Part shown: piece after piece, positions 22,109 to 31,499 of the stretch
How positions within the stretch are numbered: the stretch's first letter is position 1
Layout: every line of letters starts with the position of its first letter
Assembly (NCBI GenBank): GCA_905221605.1
Contig: CAJNDS010000736.1
Span: 1 to 64,000 of the forward strand
Direction of reading: 5' to 3'
DNA: 64,000 bases
Source: Symbiodinium natans
Lineage: Eukaryota; Sar; Dinophyceae; Suessiales; Symbiodiniaceae
The notes under the pieces: generated by a model
What the model was told of the DNA's origin: nothing
Databases searched by the model: none
What the model saw: only the letters and a program-made list of their open reading frames with translations
Made by a program: the position numbers and the translations under genes

Positions 22109-22320
22109 TGTTAGAATAGAAGGTCACAATTGGCATGCTCCCAGAGAGGCATTGATGCAGTGGCATGCTCAACATGAGCATTGACTCGATGCTTTGGCTC
22201 AAGGCGGCACAAATAAGATAGCTGAGTGAGTGATTGCATCAAGTGACTTTGCTGTGCATCTTGTGTACTCTGGATTGTGTGACCAAGCCAGTCTGTGAAC
22301 ACTGATCTTGTAAAATTTCA
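22109..22320 (+). repeat. 3' LTR of the right element (212 bp)
   Basis: Identical to the 5' LTR. Preceded by gctgagggaccg, a weak polypurine tract, and followed by TTAAG of the target duplication. The spliced-leader-tail word lies at 22,193-22,203. Confidence 0.96.
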
Positions 22321-22503
22321 TTAAGGGGGGGCTTAAGGGGGGGCTTAAGGGGGGCTTAAGGCTTAAGGGGGGGCTTAAGGGCTTTGACCCTTTGTCCGCC
22401 CCCCCCCCCCTTTGTCCCCCCCCCCCCCCCCCCGAAGAAACCCCTTTGCAGGGACCCCTTTGAAGGGGGGCTTAAGCCCCCTTTGCCCAAAGGGGGGGGC
22501 CCA
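22321..22503. repeat. Right arm of the G/C-homopolymer, CTTAA-rich inverted repeat
   Basis: Five or more GGGGGGCTTAA units, long C runs, then aaggggggggcccat. It is the reverse complement, in order, of 4,438-4,609, with more units here. Together with the 31-bp spacer, the two arms would form a foldback of roughly 380 bp if both retrotransposons were removed. Confidence 0.85.
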
Positions 22504-22509
22504 TTCTCA

Positions 22510-22620
22510 CGAGTCGACTGCGACGACGAGCGACTGCGACGACGAGTCGACGACGACGACGACGAGTCAACGACGATGACGAGTCGACGACGACGAGAGC
22601 CTGACGAGGAGCACGACGAG
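22510..22620. repeat. GAC/GTC trinucleotide microsatellite
   Basis: Imperfect cgacgacgag units run for about 110 bp next to the foldback arm. They produce Asp/Glu/Arg- or Ser-rich open frames that I do not regard as genes. Confidence 0.8.
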
Positions 22621-23161
22621 CTGGCAAGCGCCTCCACGTCCACCCAGGAGACAAGGCAGCACTCGGAGAAAGATGACCAGCTGGGCGTGGGGGAACGCGG
22701 TGCTGAAGGCCTCTCTCTTGGAGGTCTTCGAAGCAATCGGAGAGCATATGTCCTTGTTTTCCAGCATGTTTGCCACTCGCACAACAGGTTCAACCACCTC
22801 TTCAACGCCTACGTAGGAACAAATCACAGGCCACATCAGATGTACGTTTTCGGCGCTACAGTCTTGACTTCAGGACCTCCAGTCAACCCGTGGAGGAATG
22901 GCGTCCGCGAAGCGATTTGCCATGAACAAGTCCGGTCCCGGCAGGATCGCCAATTGAGAATGCGATCCCCCATACCCGACTAGGAGGGGGAGGAATCCTT
23001 GCTCATACGGTCCCTGCCTCCAAGTTCGTACCCCTTTAACCTTCGCCACCGGAGAGGCGCCGAAGGCAATGCGCACAAAGTCCGAATGTCGGCTCGCCGT
23101 CGTCTCAGTTGCCAATCCGGTTTGATCTGGAGTTGCTTGACGTGCTTGGGAAGCGAGGAAG
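22621..23161. other. No gene recognised; upstream of a decayed copia pol
   Basis: Both strands have open frames. The minus frame at 22,870-23,388 (172 codons) and the plus frame at 22,384-22,983 are about equally plausible and neither has motifs I recognise. By position it may be the eroded integrase-RT linker of the element that follows. Confidence 0.35.
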
Positions 23162-24751
23162 TTGGACCTGTGGAGCTTGAGGATTGCCTGCCGTGAAGGG
23201 AAGGAGCCATTGAATGTTGGAGTTCCAACGGACCAGGTTGACAATCCCGAGGGGTCGCTTGACATTGATGACGACATGGAAGTCGATGCATTATTCTTGC
23301 CGTCGTATGATTCGCTTGATCGCTTGCCTTGTCGAGTTTCCGAAGAGTTCCTTGATAAAATCGACAAAGCAAGCGTTTTCCAGAGCATTGAGGAGCATGG
23401 TTGGGTTAAGTTGAAGATGCGTGATCGTGTTGTGTACCTTCAACGTCCCTCTTTTGTGCGTGACGATGCCACGAATGAGAGCCTTGACCTCGATAAAGCC
23501 ACCAAGGGATTGACAAAGGAGATTCGAGGACTTGATTCCTTGAAGGAGATCCCATCACCAAAGCCGAGGCCGATGAGTACTGCAAGACACACAAGATCAA
23601 GATCTTGTCCACGCGATGGGTGTCAGTTGGGAAGAAGGATGGTGAGACGAAGGAAGACATCGTTCGAGCGCGCGTTGTGGCGAGAGACTACGCTAGTGGG
23701 TCGCCCTCAGCAGCAGAGTTGAGTATCAGCAGCCCGACCTCTTCAAACGAGGCGTTTCGGATGTTCCTCATCTACACCTCGGCCAACAGTTGTGACCTTG
23801 TGCTTGTCACCGGAGTGTGTGATGCTTCCTCCCAAGTTTCCCTGACAACTCACGTGTGTTCTTGAAGCTGCGCAAAGCATTGTACGGCCTGAGAAGTGCG
23901 TCGTTGGCTTGGTACAAACACTTGAGTGAACTTGTGAAGGATATGGGACTAACCGCGTCGGATACAGAGAAGAGCGTGTGCTCTGGCGAGTACACGTTTA
24001 AAGGGAATAAGGTTTGGATGCTGCTACTTGCCTATGTTGATGACTTGATGATTGCCTGTCGAAATACCGAAGCAGCCCTTGATCTGGTGGAACAGCTAGG
24101 AAGGTTCGTGAAAGTGAAGCTGACTGGGGTGTTGAAGAAGGATCGCAAGGTCGGTTTCCTGGGCAGAACAATTGAGTTGAGTGATCATGGTCTGCTCTTG
24201 AGTTTGCCCGTTGATTACTTCCAGAGTGTGTCTATGAGGCATTTGGGATTAAGAAGCCGTCAGCAACACCCCCCGATCTTCGCAAGGTACTGGACGACCC
24301 GGATAGTCAGAGAGCCTTGAGTGCAGAAGCTGCGGCGCGATACCGATCCGCCGTAGGCAAAATCTCGTGGGCAGCTCAGACTCGCATTGATCTGACGTAT
24401 TATATCAGCATTCTCTCAAGAGGTCAAAGTGAGCCCAAGAATGTACATGAAACTTGCCTTCGTTTGTTTTTGCGCTACTTGATGAGTGTCGACCATTTGA
24501 AGCAAGCCCTGGGAGCAGAGGAGAGCGCTGGAAGGGTGGAGGTGTACGTTGACTCGAATTGGGCCCCCGAACGGAATAACGATCGGAGGTCTTTGTCGGG
24601 GTGTGTTATCCTTGTCGACCGCTTCCCCGTGAAGGCGTTCTGTAGCTCTGTCCTCGGCAGAGGCAGAGCTCATGGCGCTGACCGAGGGGGCAAAGGAGGG
24701 AGTTGGTTTGACTTCCTTAGTGAGACATGTTTATGGGCCAGGGAGTTGTGA
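23162..24751 (+). pseudogene. Decayed copia RT and RNase H of a different lineage (element 3)
   Basis: Coding is spread over several frames: 23,162 to about 23,545, 23,605 to about 23,860, 23,856-24,320 and 24,317-24,751. Visible RT motifs are STRWVSVGKK, RARVVARDY, KALYGLRSASLAWY and the catalytic YVDD at 24,033-24,044, then GFLGRTIEL. RNase H follows with YRSAVGKISWAAQ, VYVDSNWAPER and SLSGCV. The sequence is clearly unlike the two full copia elements (YGLR rather than YGLK, different spacing) and it lacks their ATTG excess. At least three frameshifts make it inactive. No LTRs were found. Confidence 0.85.
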
Positions 24752-24803
24752 GTAGCCGCCCGCCGTCTACTCGGACTCACAGGCCGCCATAAACATAGGC
24801 TCT

Positions 24804-25790
24804 ATGCAGGGCCTACTTCGTCGCGTGAGGCACATCGATCTGAGGGTTTGCTGGGTGCAATCTGCAATCCAGGAACGCCTAATCGCACTGTCCTGGGTGC
24901 AAGGGTCGAGAAATCCAGCGGACATCTTTACAAAGAGTCTGTCAAAGCCACAGGCGCATTTGGACAGACTAGGCATCTTTGAGCACTACCCACATACAGT
25001 TGCTGGAGCGAGTGTTCAGTTTGATATCGATGTCGGAAGGTTGTGTGCGTTGATGTGCCGTACAGTTGAGCCAGCAGTTTTGGAGAGATTGGGCGTCGAG
25101 CTTGATGAGGTTTGCTTGAGTAAGACTCGTTGGGTGGTGGTTGAGTTTTGCACCTCCGTTGATTCCAACATGCGACAGGCGGCGCAATGCGTTCCTGGTG
25201 TTGAGGTGATTTGCATCACGGAGGAGGAGAACGGACTTCAGGACGAGACGATCGCCCTAGTGCGATCCGCCATCGTGAGATATATTGAGTATGGCGTGCG
25301 AGTGTTGGTTTGGTCGTCTACTCTCTGCACGGGAGGTTGCTTGTACCAGAATTTGCATCGCAACAAGCCTGGGCATGATGCGTACTTGCGAAAGGTTTGG
25401 GGCGTGCAACGAAAGTTGTGGAAGAACTTTGGCGTGTTGGTTGGGAACATTGAAGATGAAGGAGGCACTTACACTCAGCCGTTCTTTGCAGTTGAGTGGC
25501 CCAAGACCTGCCAGTACTGGTCTTGGAAGGCCACGTTGAAGTTCTTTCGCGAGTGGAAGAAGACGATCATTACTACCCACGTTGACGGTTGTGCTGTTGG
25601 CATGGTTGATCAGCGTGGAACACTTGTGTACAAGCGTTGGCGTGTTGACACAGATTACGAGCCGCTTGCTGTTGTCTTAGACCGCTTGCGTTGCGATGGA
25701 ACACACCAGCACAGTAATGACTTTGATCTGCGGAGCACTCAGCATTACCCCCCAGACATGTGTCTTCTGGTGTTGCGGTCGTTGGCGTGA
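24804..25790 (+). CDS. Element 3: RNase H end plus methyltransferase-like C-terminal domain
   Basis: A 328-codon frame. Residues 1-60 complete RNase H (RHIDLRVCWVQ, SRNPADIFTKSLS). Residues ~110-320 are an extra domain not found in standard copia pol. It starts VVVEFCTSVDS, has alternating strands and helices (VICITEE; VRVLVWSSTLCTGG at 167-178), then FFAVEWPKTCQYW, HVDGCAVGM and a final CDGTHQH-x-YPPDMC. The spacing of an acidic-plus-Cys loop after a first strand and a [S/P]-x-C-T-G-G loop after a later strand resembles SAM-dependent methyltransferases of Rossmann fold; that is inference. Element 4 has the same tail (EVCCSVNSEL), so it is a lineage feature. It ends with a stop at 25,790, overlapping the next ORF by about 30 bp in another frame. 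Confidence 0.7.
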   Translation: MQGLLRRVRHIDLRVCWVQSAIQERLIALSWVQGSRNPADIFTKSLSKPQAHLDRLGIFEHYPHTVAGASVQFDIDVGRLCALMCRTVEPAVLERLGVELDEVCLSKTRWVVVEFCTSVDSNMRQAAQCVPGVEVICITEEENGLQDETIALVRSAIVRYIEYGVRVLVWSSTLCTGGCLYQNLHRNKPGHDAYLRKVWGVQRKLWKNFGVLVGNIEDEGGTYTQPFFAVEWPKTCQYWSWKATLKFFREWKKTIITTHVDGCAVGMVDQRGTLVYKRWRVDTDYEPLAVVLDRLRCDGTHQHSNDFDLRSTQHYPPDMCLLVLRSLA

Positions 25791-26347
25791 GGCTTGTTGT
25801 TCTGCAAAAGACGTACTCGCCAAGCCGTTTGCCGCGCAATCGAGCCCAAGTTTTTTTTGCTAGTTGTAGAGCAAGCCTCGGTACTGTGGGCCTGGATGTC
25901 CTCGTTGGTTTGATGGCAGTGTCAGCAACAGTTGCCTCTTTGGTGACTTGGTGTCTTCTGCGAAGCAGCAGTCCCCGCAAGAGCAAGAGATCCTTCGCGA
26001 CTCTTGCGCCAGAGAGCTCGGGATCAGAGACTGAAGAGGAAGAGGGGGTTGTGGCCTTCGAGCTTGATACGAAGCGTAAATACTACGTGAGCTCTAGTGG
26101 GAAGAAGCTCCACTTGTTTCCAGAATGCCCTGGGCGTTTCTCCCGCTTGCGCGAGTATCAGGTTTGTGTCACTTGTGCAGGACGCTTGAGCAATGCACAG
26201 AAGTCCTCAGCAACTTCGTCTTCCGCTTCGGCAACGGGACTCGAGGCCAAACCTTTGTGGGGACAACAGGCCCGTACGCAATCCCAGTTGGATCCAGCTG
26301 CTGCCATTTCCTGCCGGCCTTACCCTCTTCCTCTCTGTGAGGTTTGA
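25760..26347 (+). CDS. Element 3: membrane-anchored cysteine-motif ORF
   Basis: A 195-codon frame that starts inside the end of the preceding ORF. Residues 43-67 (VGLDVLVGLMAVSATVASLV) form one membrane-spanning segment followed by positive residues (RKSKR). An acidic stretch (SETEEEEG) comes next, then a possible metal-binding motif with His118, Cys123, Cys136 and Cys139 (KLHLFPEC ... CVTC). The last ~50 residues are Ser/Ala-rich. Element 4 has a comparable ORF in the same place (30,452-31,039). Position and membrane segment suggest an envelope-like or accessory retroelement protein; function unknown. Confidence 0.55.
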   Translation: MSSGVAVVGVRLVVLQKTYSPSRLPRNRAQVFFASCRASLGTVGLDVLVGLMAVSATVASLVTWCLLRSSSPRKSKRSFATLAPESSGSETEEEEGVVAFELDTKRKYYVSSSGKKLHLFPECPGRFSRLREYQVCVTCAGRLSNAQKSSATSSSASATGLEAKPLWGQQARTQSQLDPAAAISCRPYPLPLCEV

Positions 26348-27190
26348 GGTTGGGGTGTTAGTGCACCTTGTCCCTCTTCGGAGGTTCCTTCATCACGTCG
26401 GAAGAGGTGCCCCTTACGGACAAACGCCTGAGCCAGATCCAAAACGCAGCCGCAGGGCCGCTCTGGGCGGCTTTGACCAAAGGTCAAGGGCTTCCGTTTC
26501 GCAGATCCTGGCGCACAATTGGAGGGTGCGTTGGGGTGTGATTCGCTTGGAAAACGATTTAGTCAAGACCCTGTTGGACGCCTTGAGCCAACATCCGGAA
26601 GAGAAAGCACAGTTGGTCAAAAACCTAACAAAACTGCCAGAGGAATCTGAGGAGGAAGAGCAGGAGCCCCCCGGTCAAGAGACAGGGTTCTCCCCCTCCG
26701 CGGAGGTTCGTACGTCACCATGACGCGACCATGGCAGTGGCAACCTCAGGCCACGCCACAGAGAAAAATTTTGTACTGCGACTTCGGCAACTGGATCCAC
26801 CCCCGAGGCAAGTTCTTTGGGACGCGTGGGACGAGACATGGCCCTCTCCGGGGGAGAGAACTAGGGAACCCAAGAAGAAGGCCCCAAAGGCCCAGAAGCC
26901 CAGCATGCGCGATGCAGTTTGGGCTGCATGGAAGGACCTGCCAGATACGGCTGTAGAGACCTACGTGATGTGGATGGAGCCAGGACTATGTGCGTTTTTA
27001 GTTTTGGTTGGGTGTGAGTTGTTTTGTTTTGCTTTGTGGACGACAGTGGCACTTGGCAGACAGCGAGAGAGTAGGAACATCTTGGCAGACAGTTTTCCGA
27101 GATACAGAATCCTTGGAGTGCATGTCTGCTCGCATCGCCTTGGGGTGATGCAGACTACTTTGCAGTCGGGTGCAGTTTCCATGTTTTAGA
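26348..27190 (+). CDS. Uncharacterised ORFs downstream of element 3
   Basis: Two overlapping candidates. One frame, open from 26,193 to 26,723, has LENDLVKTLLDALSQHPEEK and LVKNLTKLPEESEEEE, a plausible helical, acidic-ended segment. The next, open from 26,731 to 27,189, contains basic EPKKKAPKAQK, two similar short segments (QVLWDAWDETW and DAVWAAWKDLP), then a hydrophobic segment (LCAFLVLVGCELFCFALW). The repeated W-x2-W motif suggests real protein. Family unknown; may be the 3' part of element 3. Confidence 0.3.
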
Positions 27191-28569
27191 CATGTTGAGC
27201 CAAATTTGTGCATGTGAGTTTGTTTTGAGCTTGTGGAGATCCTCAGTGATGAGACAGGGCTGTACGAAGCTTGTGAAAAGCTTGGAAGAGTTCCTGAGAG
27301 AAACTCTTGTGGTCCCGTGACGGGAGACCCTTCTTTGTGTGTTTGAAGTTGCTCTGAGGGGATCTTGCTTGGCATGTGTTAGCATTGCCATCAGCTCAGC
27401 TTTTGTCTGGAAGCCTGCAAGTTGCTTCTAGTGAACTGGACGTTGCTTTGGCTCAAGGCACGAGTGTGAAAACGAAGTCCGCCCGTTGTGCTTGTGACTT
27501 GCAATAGTTGGGCTTTGGAACTGCAGCGAGTTTGCTTGACTTCGTGAACCGGAAGCAGCCTGGAGGACTGCAACTTTGTGACTGAACTCCTGGAACGGAA
27601 ACAATGCGGGCTCAATGCCATCCCGACTTCCCCCTTTGCGCCGTCCAACCTTGAACAAGTGTTACGCGAGCAAATCGACCGGGCCCGCGGCGGAGAGACA
27701 AACCTGCCACCGTCAGCTGCGGCATCGCTGGCGAAGCCCCAGCGCTGGGTATCCTCTGCTCGATGCTGGAACTCAGCCACAGCCGGCCTGTGCAAGCAGC
27801 CACACTTCCTTATTCAAGCGGCCGGACTAGGCGATCGGCCAATCAACATCTCTCTTAGGGCCGCTTCGCAGCAGGGCTGGAAGACGGTGGGAAACCTGTA
27901 GGTGGGTCAGCGTGCCAGAGCGGCCGGAGGCCCGCGCACGCATTGGTCAAAGCTACGAGATGTTGTTCTTACTTTCGGGCATGAATCAGAAAGAATGCTC
28001 GAATTGGCTTTGTCTCCCAGTATGAAAAGGTTGTCACGCAAATTAAGGCACAAACCCCGGAAATGACTTGCTGGAACAATCGTCACACCCTTGGTGCCTC
28101 GGAAACATACCGCAGCTTTAATCCGGCTGATCCCCCGCTGAATTCCTGACGCAACGATCATGCTCAGGCCCAAGATAGAAATCACGAAGAAGGTCAGGAG
28201 GAATCGGCCCCAGCCGTAGGAAAACGTCCGCGCAAAAGTTGCTAGCAATCCCGGCGAACTCACCCGGTTTGGCAGCCGCTCTGCTCAGAGGTGCAGTTCT
28301 ATGGGCGTTACAGCCAGAAGGCGTTCTGCCAACTAGTCTGGGTCACAGCCATACCAGGGGTAACCCCCAGACGTTACGAAGAAAAGGTCAGCAATGTGCT
28401 GAGCGGAGGAAAAAAAACCAGCCAATGATGGACTTCTGCAAACTTTCGAGCGCAAGGCCTTGGCAGCTCCGGGAACATGTCCAGGCTGGCGGCCAGGCGC
28501 AGCAGAGGTTAAATTTGGGCGTATGGATTCGACAGAAGGGGCATGTTGGGGGTGCATCCCGTTACCCTT
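27191..28569. other. No gene recognised
   Basis: Unique-looking sequence. A minus-strand frame at 27,907-28,263 (118 codons) contains one hydrophobic segment (FLLTFFVISILGLSMIVASG) and could be an exon, but nothing supports it further. A spliced-leader-tail match is listed separately. Confidence 0.4.
27447..27457 (+). other. Spliced-leader-tail match outside the LTRs
   Basis: TTTGGCTCAAG again equals the last 11 nt of the dinoflagellate spliced leader. The shared string with the copia LTR is 16 bp (tgctttggctcaaggc), so descent from a related LTR is an alternative. Confidence 0.4.
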
Positions 28570-28625
28570 CGGCGAAGGGGGCTTCGAAGCCTTCGAAGCC
28601 TTCGAAGCCTTCGAAGCCGAAGGAT
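28570..28625. repeat. CTTCGAAGC microsatellite
   Basis: Several 9-bp units cttcgaagc, each self-complementary around TTCGAA, directly precede the RT fragment of element 4 and mark where that fragment is cut. Confidence 0.85.
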
Positions 28626-29741
28626 TAAGCTGAGTATTGATAAGCGGTATCTAGAACCATGTTTTTCAGCATATGGAGTCTCAAAAGGTTCGCGCGCAGT
28701 ACCAGATGTGGCCAGTTTGTTGGAGAAGACAGGACCGGCGCTGACGCCGGAGGCATATTCACGCTTCAGGCGGACCTTGGGACGACTGCTGTGGTATGCA
28801 CAGACGCGGCAGGACATAAAGCCCATGCTTACGCTGATCGCGACACAACAGAGTAAACCTACTTCAGCAACCGAGCCTGCTTTGCGAGCCATCTTGCGTT
28901 TCCTGAAGGGCGATGAACACATCATTCATCAGGTTCCATCACCAGGCCTGAGCAGTGAGTTCTTGAGCTGTGAACATGAAGAGCTGTTGACGAGGGTTCA
29001 TGTGTTCGCTGACGCTTCATACGCACCGTACCGATTCTTGGAGCGACGAGGTGACAGGTGGAGCAATCTGCTTTGCTGGAAGTGCAGTCCGGTTGGTGGC
29101 AAAGACTCAAGGAGTCGTCTGCCTTTCATCCTGTGAATCGGAGTTGCATGCGTTGCAGTTCATGGCCCAGGAGTGTGTAGCCTTCATGCACAGTGTGAAC
29201 TGACAGCGATGATCAGTCCTTGAGTGGTGCTGTGTCCGAGATGCTCACGGATTCCCAGTCAGCCGTGGCTTTGCTTCAAGGTGAGGACATCCCTCGCCGC
29301 AGTCGTCACATCGAGATCAGGATAGCTTGGCTTCGTGAGCATTTGAATCATTTGAAATCAGGGAGAATCAGACTTAAGTGGATCAGCGGGACGGATAACC
29401 CAGCTGATTTGATGACAAAGTGTCTCTCCACGAGGATTCATGTGATGCATCGTGAATGTCTGGGCTTTGTTGCTGAGGCAGGGCATGTGAGTGCGTTGTT
29501 TGATCTTGCTCAACTTCATGTGCAGAAAGAAATGAATACTCCGAAGGTCGTTGCGCTCTTGGAAGTTTGCTGCAGTGTGAACTCTGAGTTGTCACGTGAT
29601 TGCCATGACCTCAAGGTTCCTTATGTAGGAATCACCGACAATGCAGAAACCAGCCGGGTGCTGAAAAGCAGGCTGCTAAGCACCACGTATCTACACCTTG
29701 CTCTTCAGGCTCTCCACTCAAAAGGTTCAGTGAGAGCGTGA
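28626..29741 (+). pseudogene. Decayed copia RT end, RNase H and start of methyltransferase-like domain (element 4)
   Basis: Three frames join: 28,543-29,136 gives the end of RT (YSRFRRTLGRLLWYAQ, ALRAILRFLKG) and the RNase H first Asp (HVFADASYAP); 29,000-29,203 gives LSSCESELHAL; 29,220-29,741 gives MLTDSQSAVALL, RHIEIRIAWLREH and TDNPADLMTKCLS. After RNase H comes VVALLEVCCSVNSELSRDC, matching VVVEFCTSVDS of element 3. The 5' part of pol is missing, cut at the CTTCGAAGC microsatellite. Two or more frameshifts. Confidence 0.8.
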
Positions 29742-30069
29742 CACATGCTGATCCTTTGAATTGCCCTACTACAACAGCATATGGAGCCGTTTTGGGATTC
29801 AAAAGCTGATGAAAGAGGCTTCCCCGTCGTTCAGCTCGTGCGTGCATTTGTGCGCCACTGGCATGACCTCAAGATCAGGAGTTCCAGTTGGAAAGCAACT
29901 GTGCTTCGTTTCTTCGCGTCAAGCTTTTGCACAAACCCTAACAAACCTGTTCGGAACTTGCCGGTGTCATGTACATGCGAGTTTTTCGGATACAGACTTC
30001 ACAACAACAGGCAATTACAACAAAGCCTTGTCGAGAGGAATCATCAAAGCGATGATGAGCACTGCTTAA
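29742..30069 (+). pseudogene. Rest of the methyltransferase-like domain, element 4
   Basis: Out-of-frame continuation. Visible pieces are CPTTTAYGAVLG (position of the CTGG loop of element 3) near 29,764, VVQLVRAFVRHWHDLK in the 29,781 frame, and CRCHVHASFSDTDF near the end, matching CDGTHQHSNDFD of element 3. Several frame changes. Confidence 0.55.
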
Positions 30070-30288
30070 AAGGGGGTCTCTGCTTGCTGATTTGTGCGCG
30101 TGTGTGGGTGTCTGCGTTTTCTTGTGGTGTACTTGGCATGTGATTTGATTTTCTTGTGCAATGAGTTTTGGTCACAAGTTCTATACGCCGATGTCATGAT
30201 GAAGTCATGTGAGGAGTTAGCGGAAGATTCGCGCAGCATTTGAAACGTTCCTGTGAATCGTTGAGTAGTTAATCGCTTTGATGGAGCC

Positions 30289-31039
30289 ATGGTTGTGTTG
30301 ATGCTCACGATCGCTGTATGTCTGGTGTTCACGATGAAGACTGGGGCCACGCAGACCGAAGCGTCTACCTGGCAGATGGACCTGGAAGCGATTGAGGGCG
30401 TCATCTATGGCTTGACACTACCGTTTTCACGAGCAGATCCCGTTCTGGATTATGATGATGGTGATTTTCGCGAATGGTTTGATGCTGGGTTTACTGGCAG
30501 CTACATGTTTCTTCTTTATGTCTTCGAGAGTCAATGGACATCATGACTCGGGACATGACCATTTCAACCGTGCAACTGAACTGGTCAATGGACAACCTAT
30601 GCAGAAGCAGATGGCTGGAGAACCTTCAGTCACGACTGCGAGTGAGTCAGGTGATCCTCGACCTGATGGAAGTGAAGCCAAGGGAAGAGGAGCATCACAT
30701 TCTGTGAATAAGAAGGCTGATGTTGTGCTGGATAGACCCAATGAGAATCTGTTTTGGCGCAATCGTCACTTGAGAAAGATTTTTATCTTTGGCGAAGACA
30801 CAGCCAAGTTTCACTACGTATCTCCCTGTGCAGCAGTTCCAGGTGGTACGGGGAAAGGCCCAATCCCCTGTGGGTGTTGCAAGCCCACGCTGGGAGTTGA
30901 TGATGAGCTGTGCACCTTCGGACTTGGCGACAAGTATCATACTTTACGATGCCATCATGTCGCTGCGAAAGGAACAAAGCCTGTGCTTCGCGCACCGTGT
31001 TTAGAGTGTACAATGGGTGAAGCGAGGCGCTTGGAGTGA
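30289..31039 (+). CDS. Element 4: membrane-anchored double cysteine-motif ORF
   Basis: The first frame (30,289-30,546) has a signal-like start (MVVLMLTIAVCLVF) and an acidic segment. The second (30,452-31,039, 195 codons) has one membrane segment at residues 4-23 (VIFANGLMLGLLAATCFFF) and two His/Cys motifs: His121, Cys126, Cys140, Cys142, Cys143, then His163, Cys167, Cys183, Cys186 (KYHTLRC ... CLEC). The second motif matches the single motif of element 3. The two frames overlap, so one protein with a frameshift is possible. It lies in the place of an envelope-like ORF. Function unknown. Confidence 0.5.
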
Positions 31040-31499
31040 AACTGGTCGAGCAAAGGCTGGTGGTGTGGTTTTCTCTGGACATTGTGCGTGGGCCGATGTT
31101 TTGGATGTGAGCTACATCGCCAGCATAGATCATATGAGAATGAACTGAGCAGCAATGTGGTGGTGACTTGCAGTCATCCCGAAAGGGGGTGTTGAAATGT
31201 ATAGGACATCCTGACCTGTAAAGCGGGATGACAGCACTGAGTCATGTATGGAAGCATGCATGCTGCATGATGTGCCGAACACTGTCTTGAAGCTGTGGTG
31301 CATGTACAAACATGTTTTTGCCACTGGAAGAGTTTTGAACCAACACATGTGTTTTCGGAGCGCAGAGCAGCCTAACGTTGCTTACTGTCTGCATGGAAGA
31401 TGCAGAGCTCAAGTGAAGGACAGCTAGAAAGTTAGGCTAAACAAGTCACGTGAGACACGTTTGTGCTTGGAGCGAAAGTGCTGTGCGGGTCAGCTAGTG
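31040..31499. other. Junction between retroelement fragments; nothing recognised
   Basis: No protein-like frame. Could contain a degraded LTR, but I find no matching partner in the window. Confidence 0.4.

Larger units (their letters stand above)
13504..22320 (+). mobile_element. Right Ty1/copia-type LTR retrotransposon, identical LTRs
   Basis: The element is 8,817 bp. Its two 212-bp LTRs are identical by my base-by-base reading, and TTAAG flanks both sides as a 5-bp target duplication. The internal order is the same as in the left element. It nevertheless carries a ~25-bp deletion near the gag start, a 1-nt loss in protease, a frame change in integrase, a 5-nt deletion before RNase H, and two frame changes in ORF3. 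LTR identity implies recent insertion, while the lesions mean it could not have supplied its own proteins. Confidence 0.95.

Noticed and set aside
4610-22320. Simple inverted duplication of one retrotransposon as the source of the palindrome
   Set aside because: LTRs are more alike within each element than between the two, each element has its own insertion junctions, and ORF3 differs strongly. Not fully excluded, because conversion could blur the signal.
22870-23388. Minus-strand frame of 172 codons overlapping the start of element 3
   Set aside because: The plus strand over most of it encodes RT-linker sequence in phase with the pol fragment, so this is likely a shadow.
27907-28263. Small minus-strand membrane protein (118 codons)
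   Set aside because: One hydrophobic segment alone is weak evidence, and there is no second copy, motif or context; left as a note in the surrounding gap entry.
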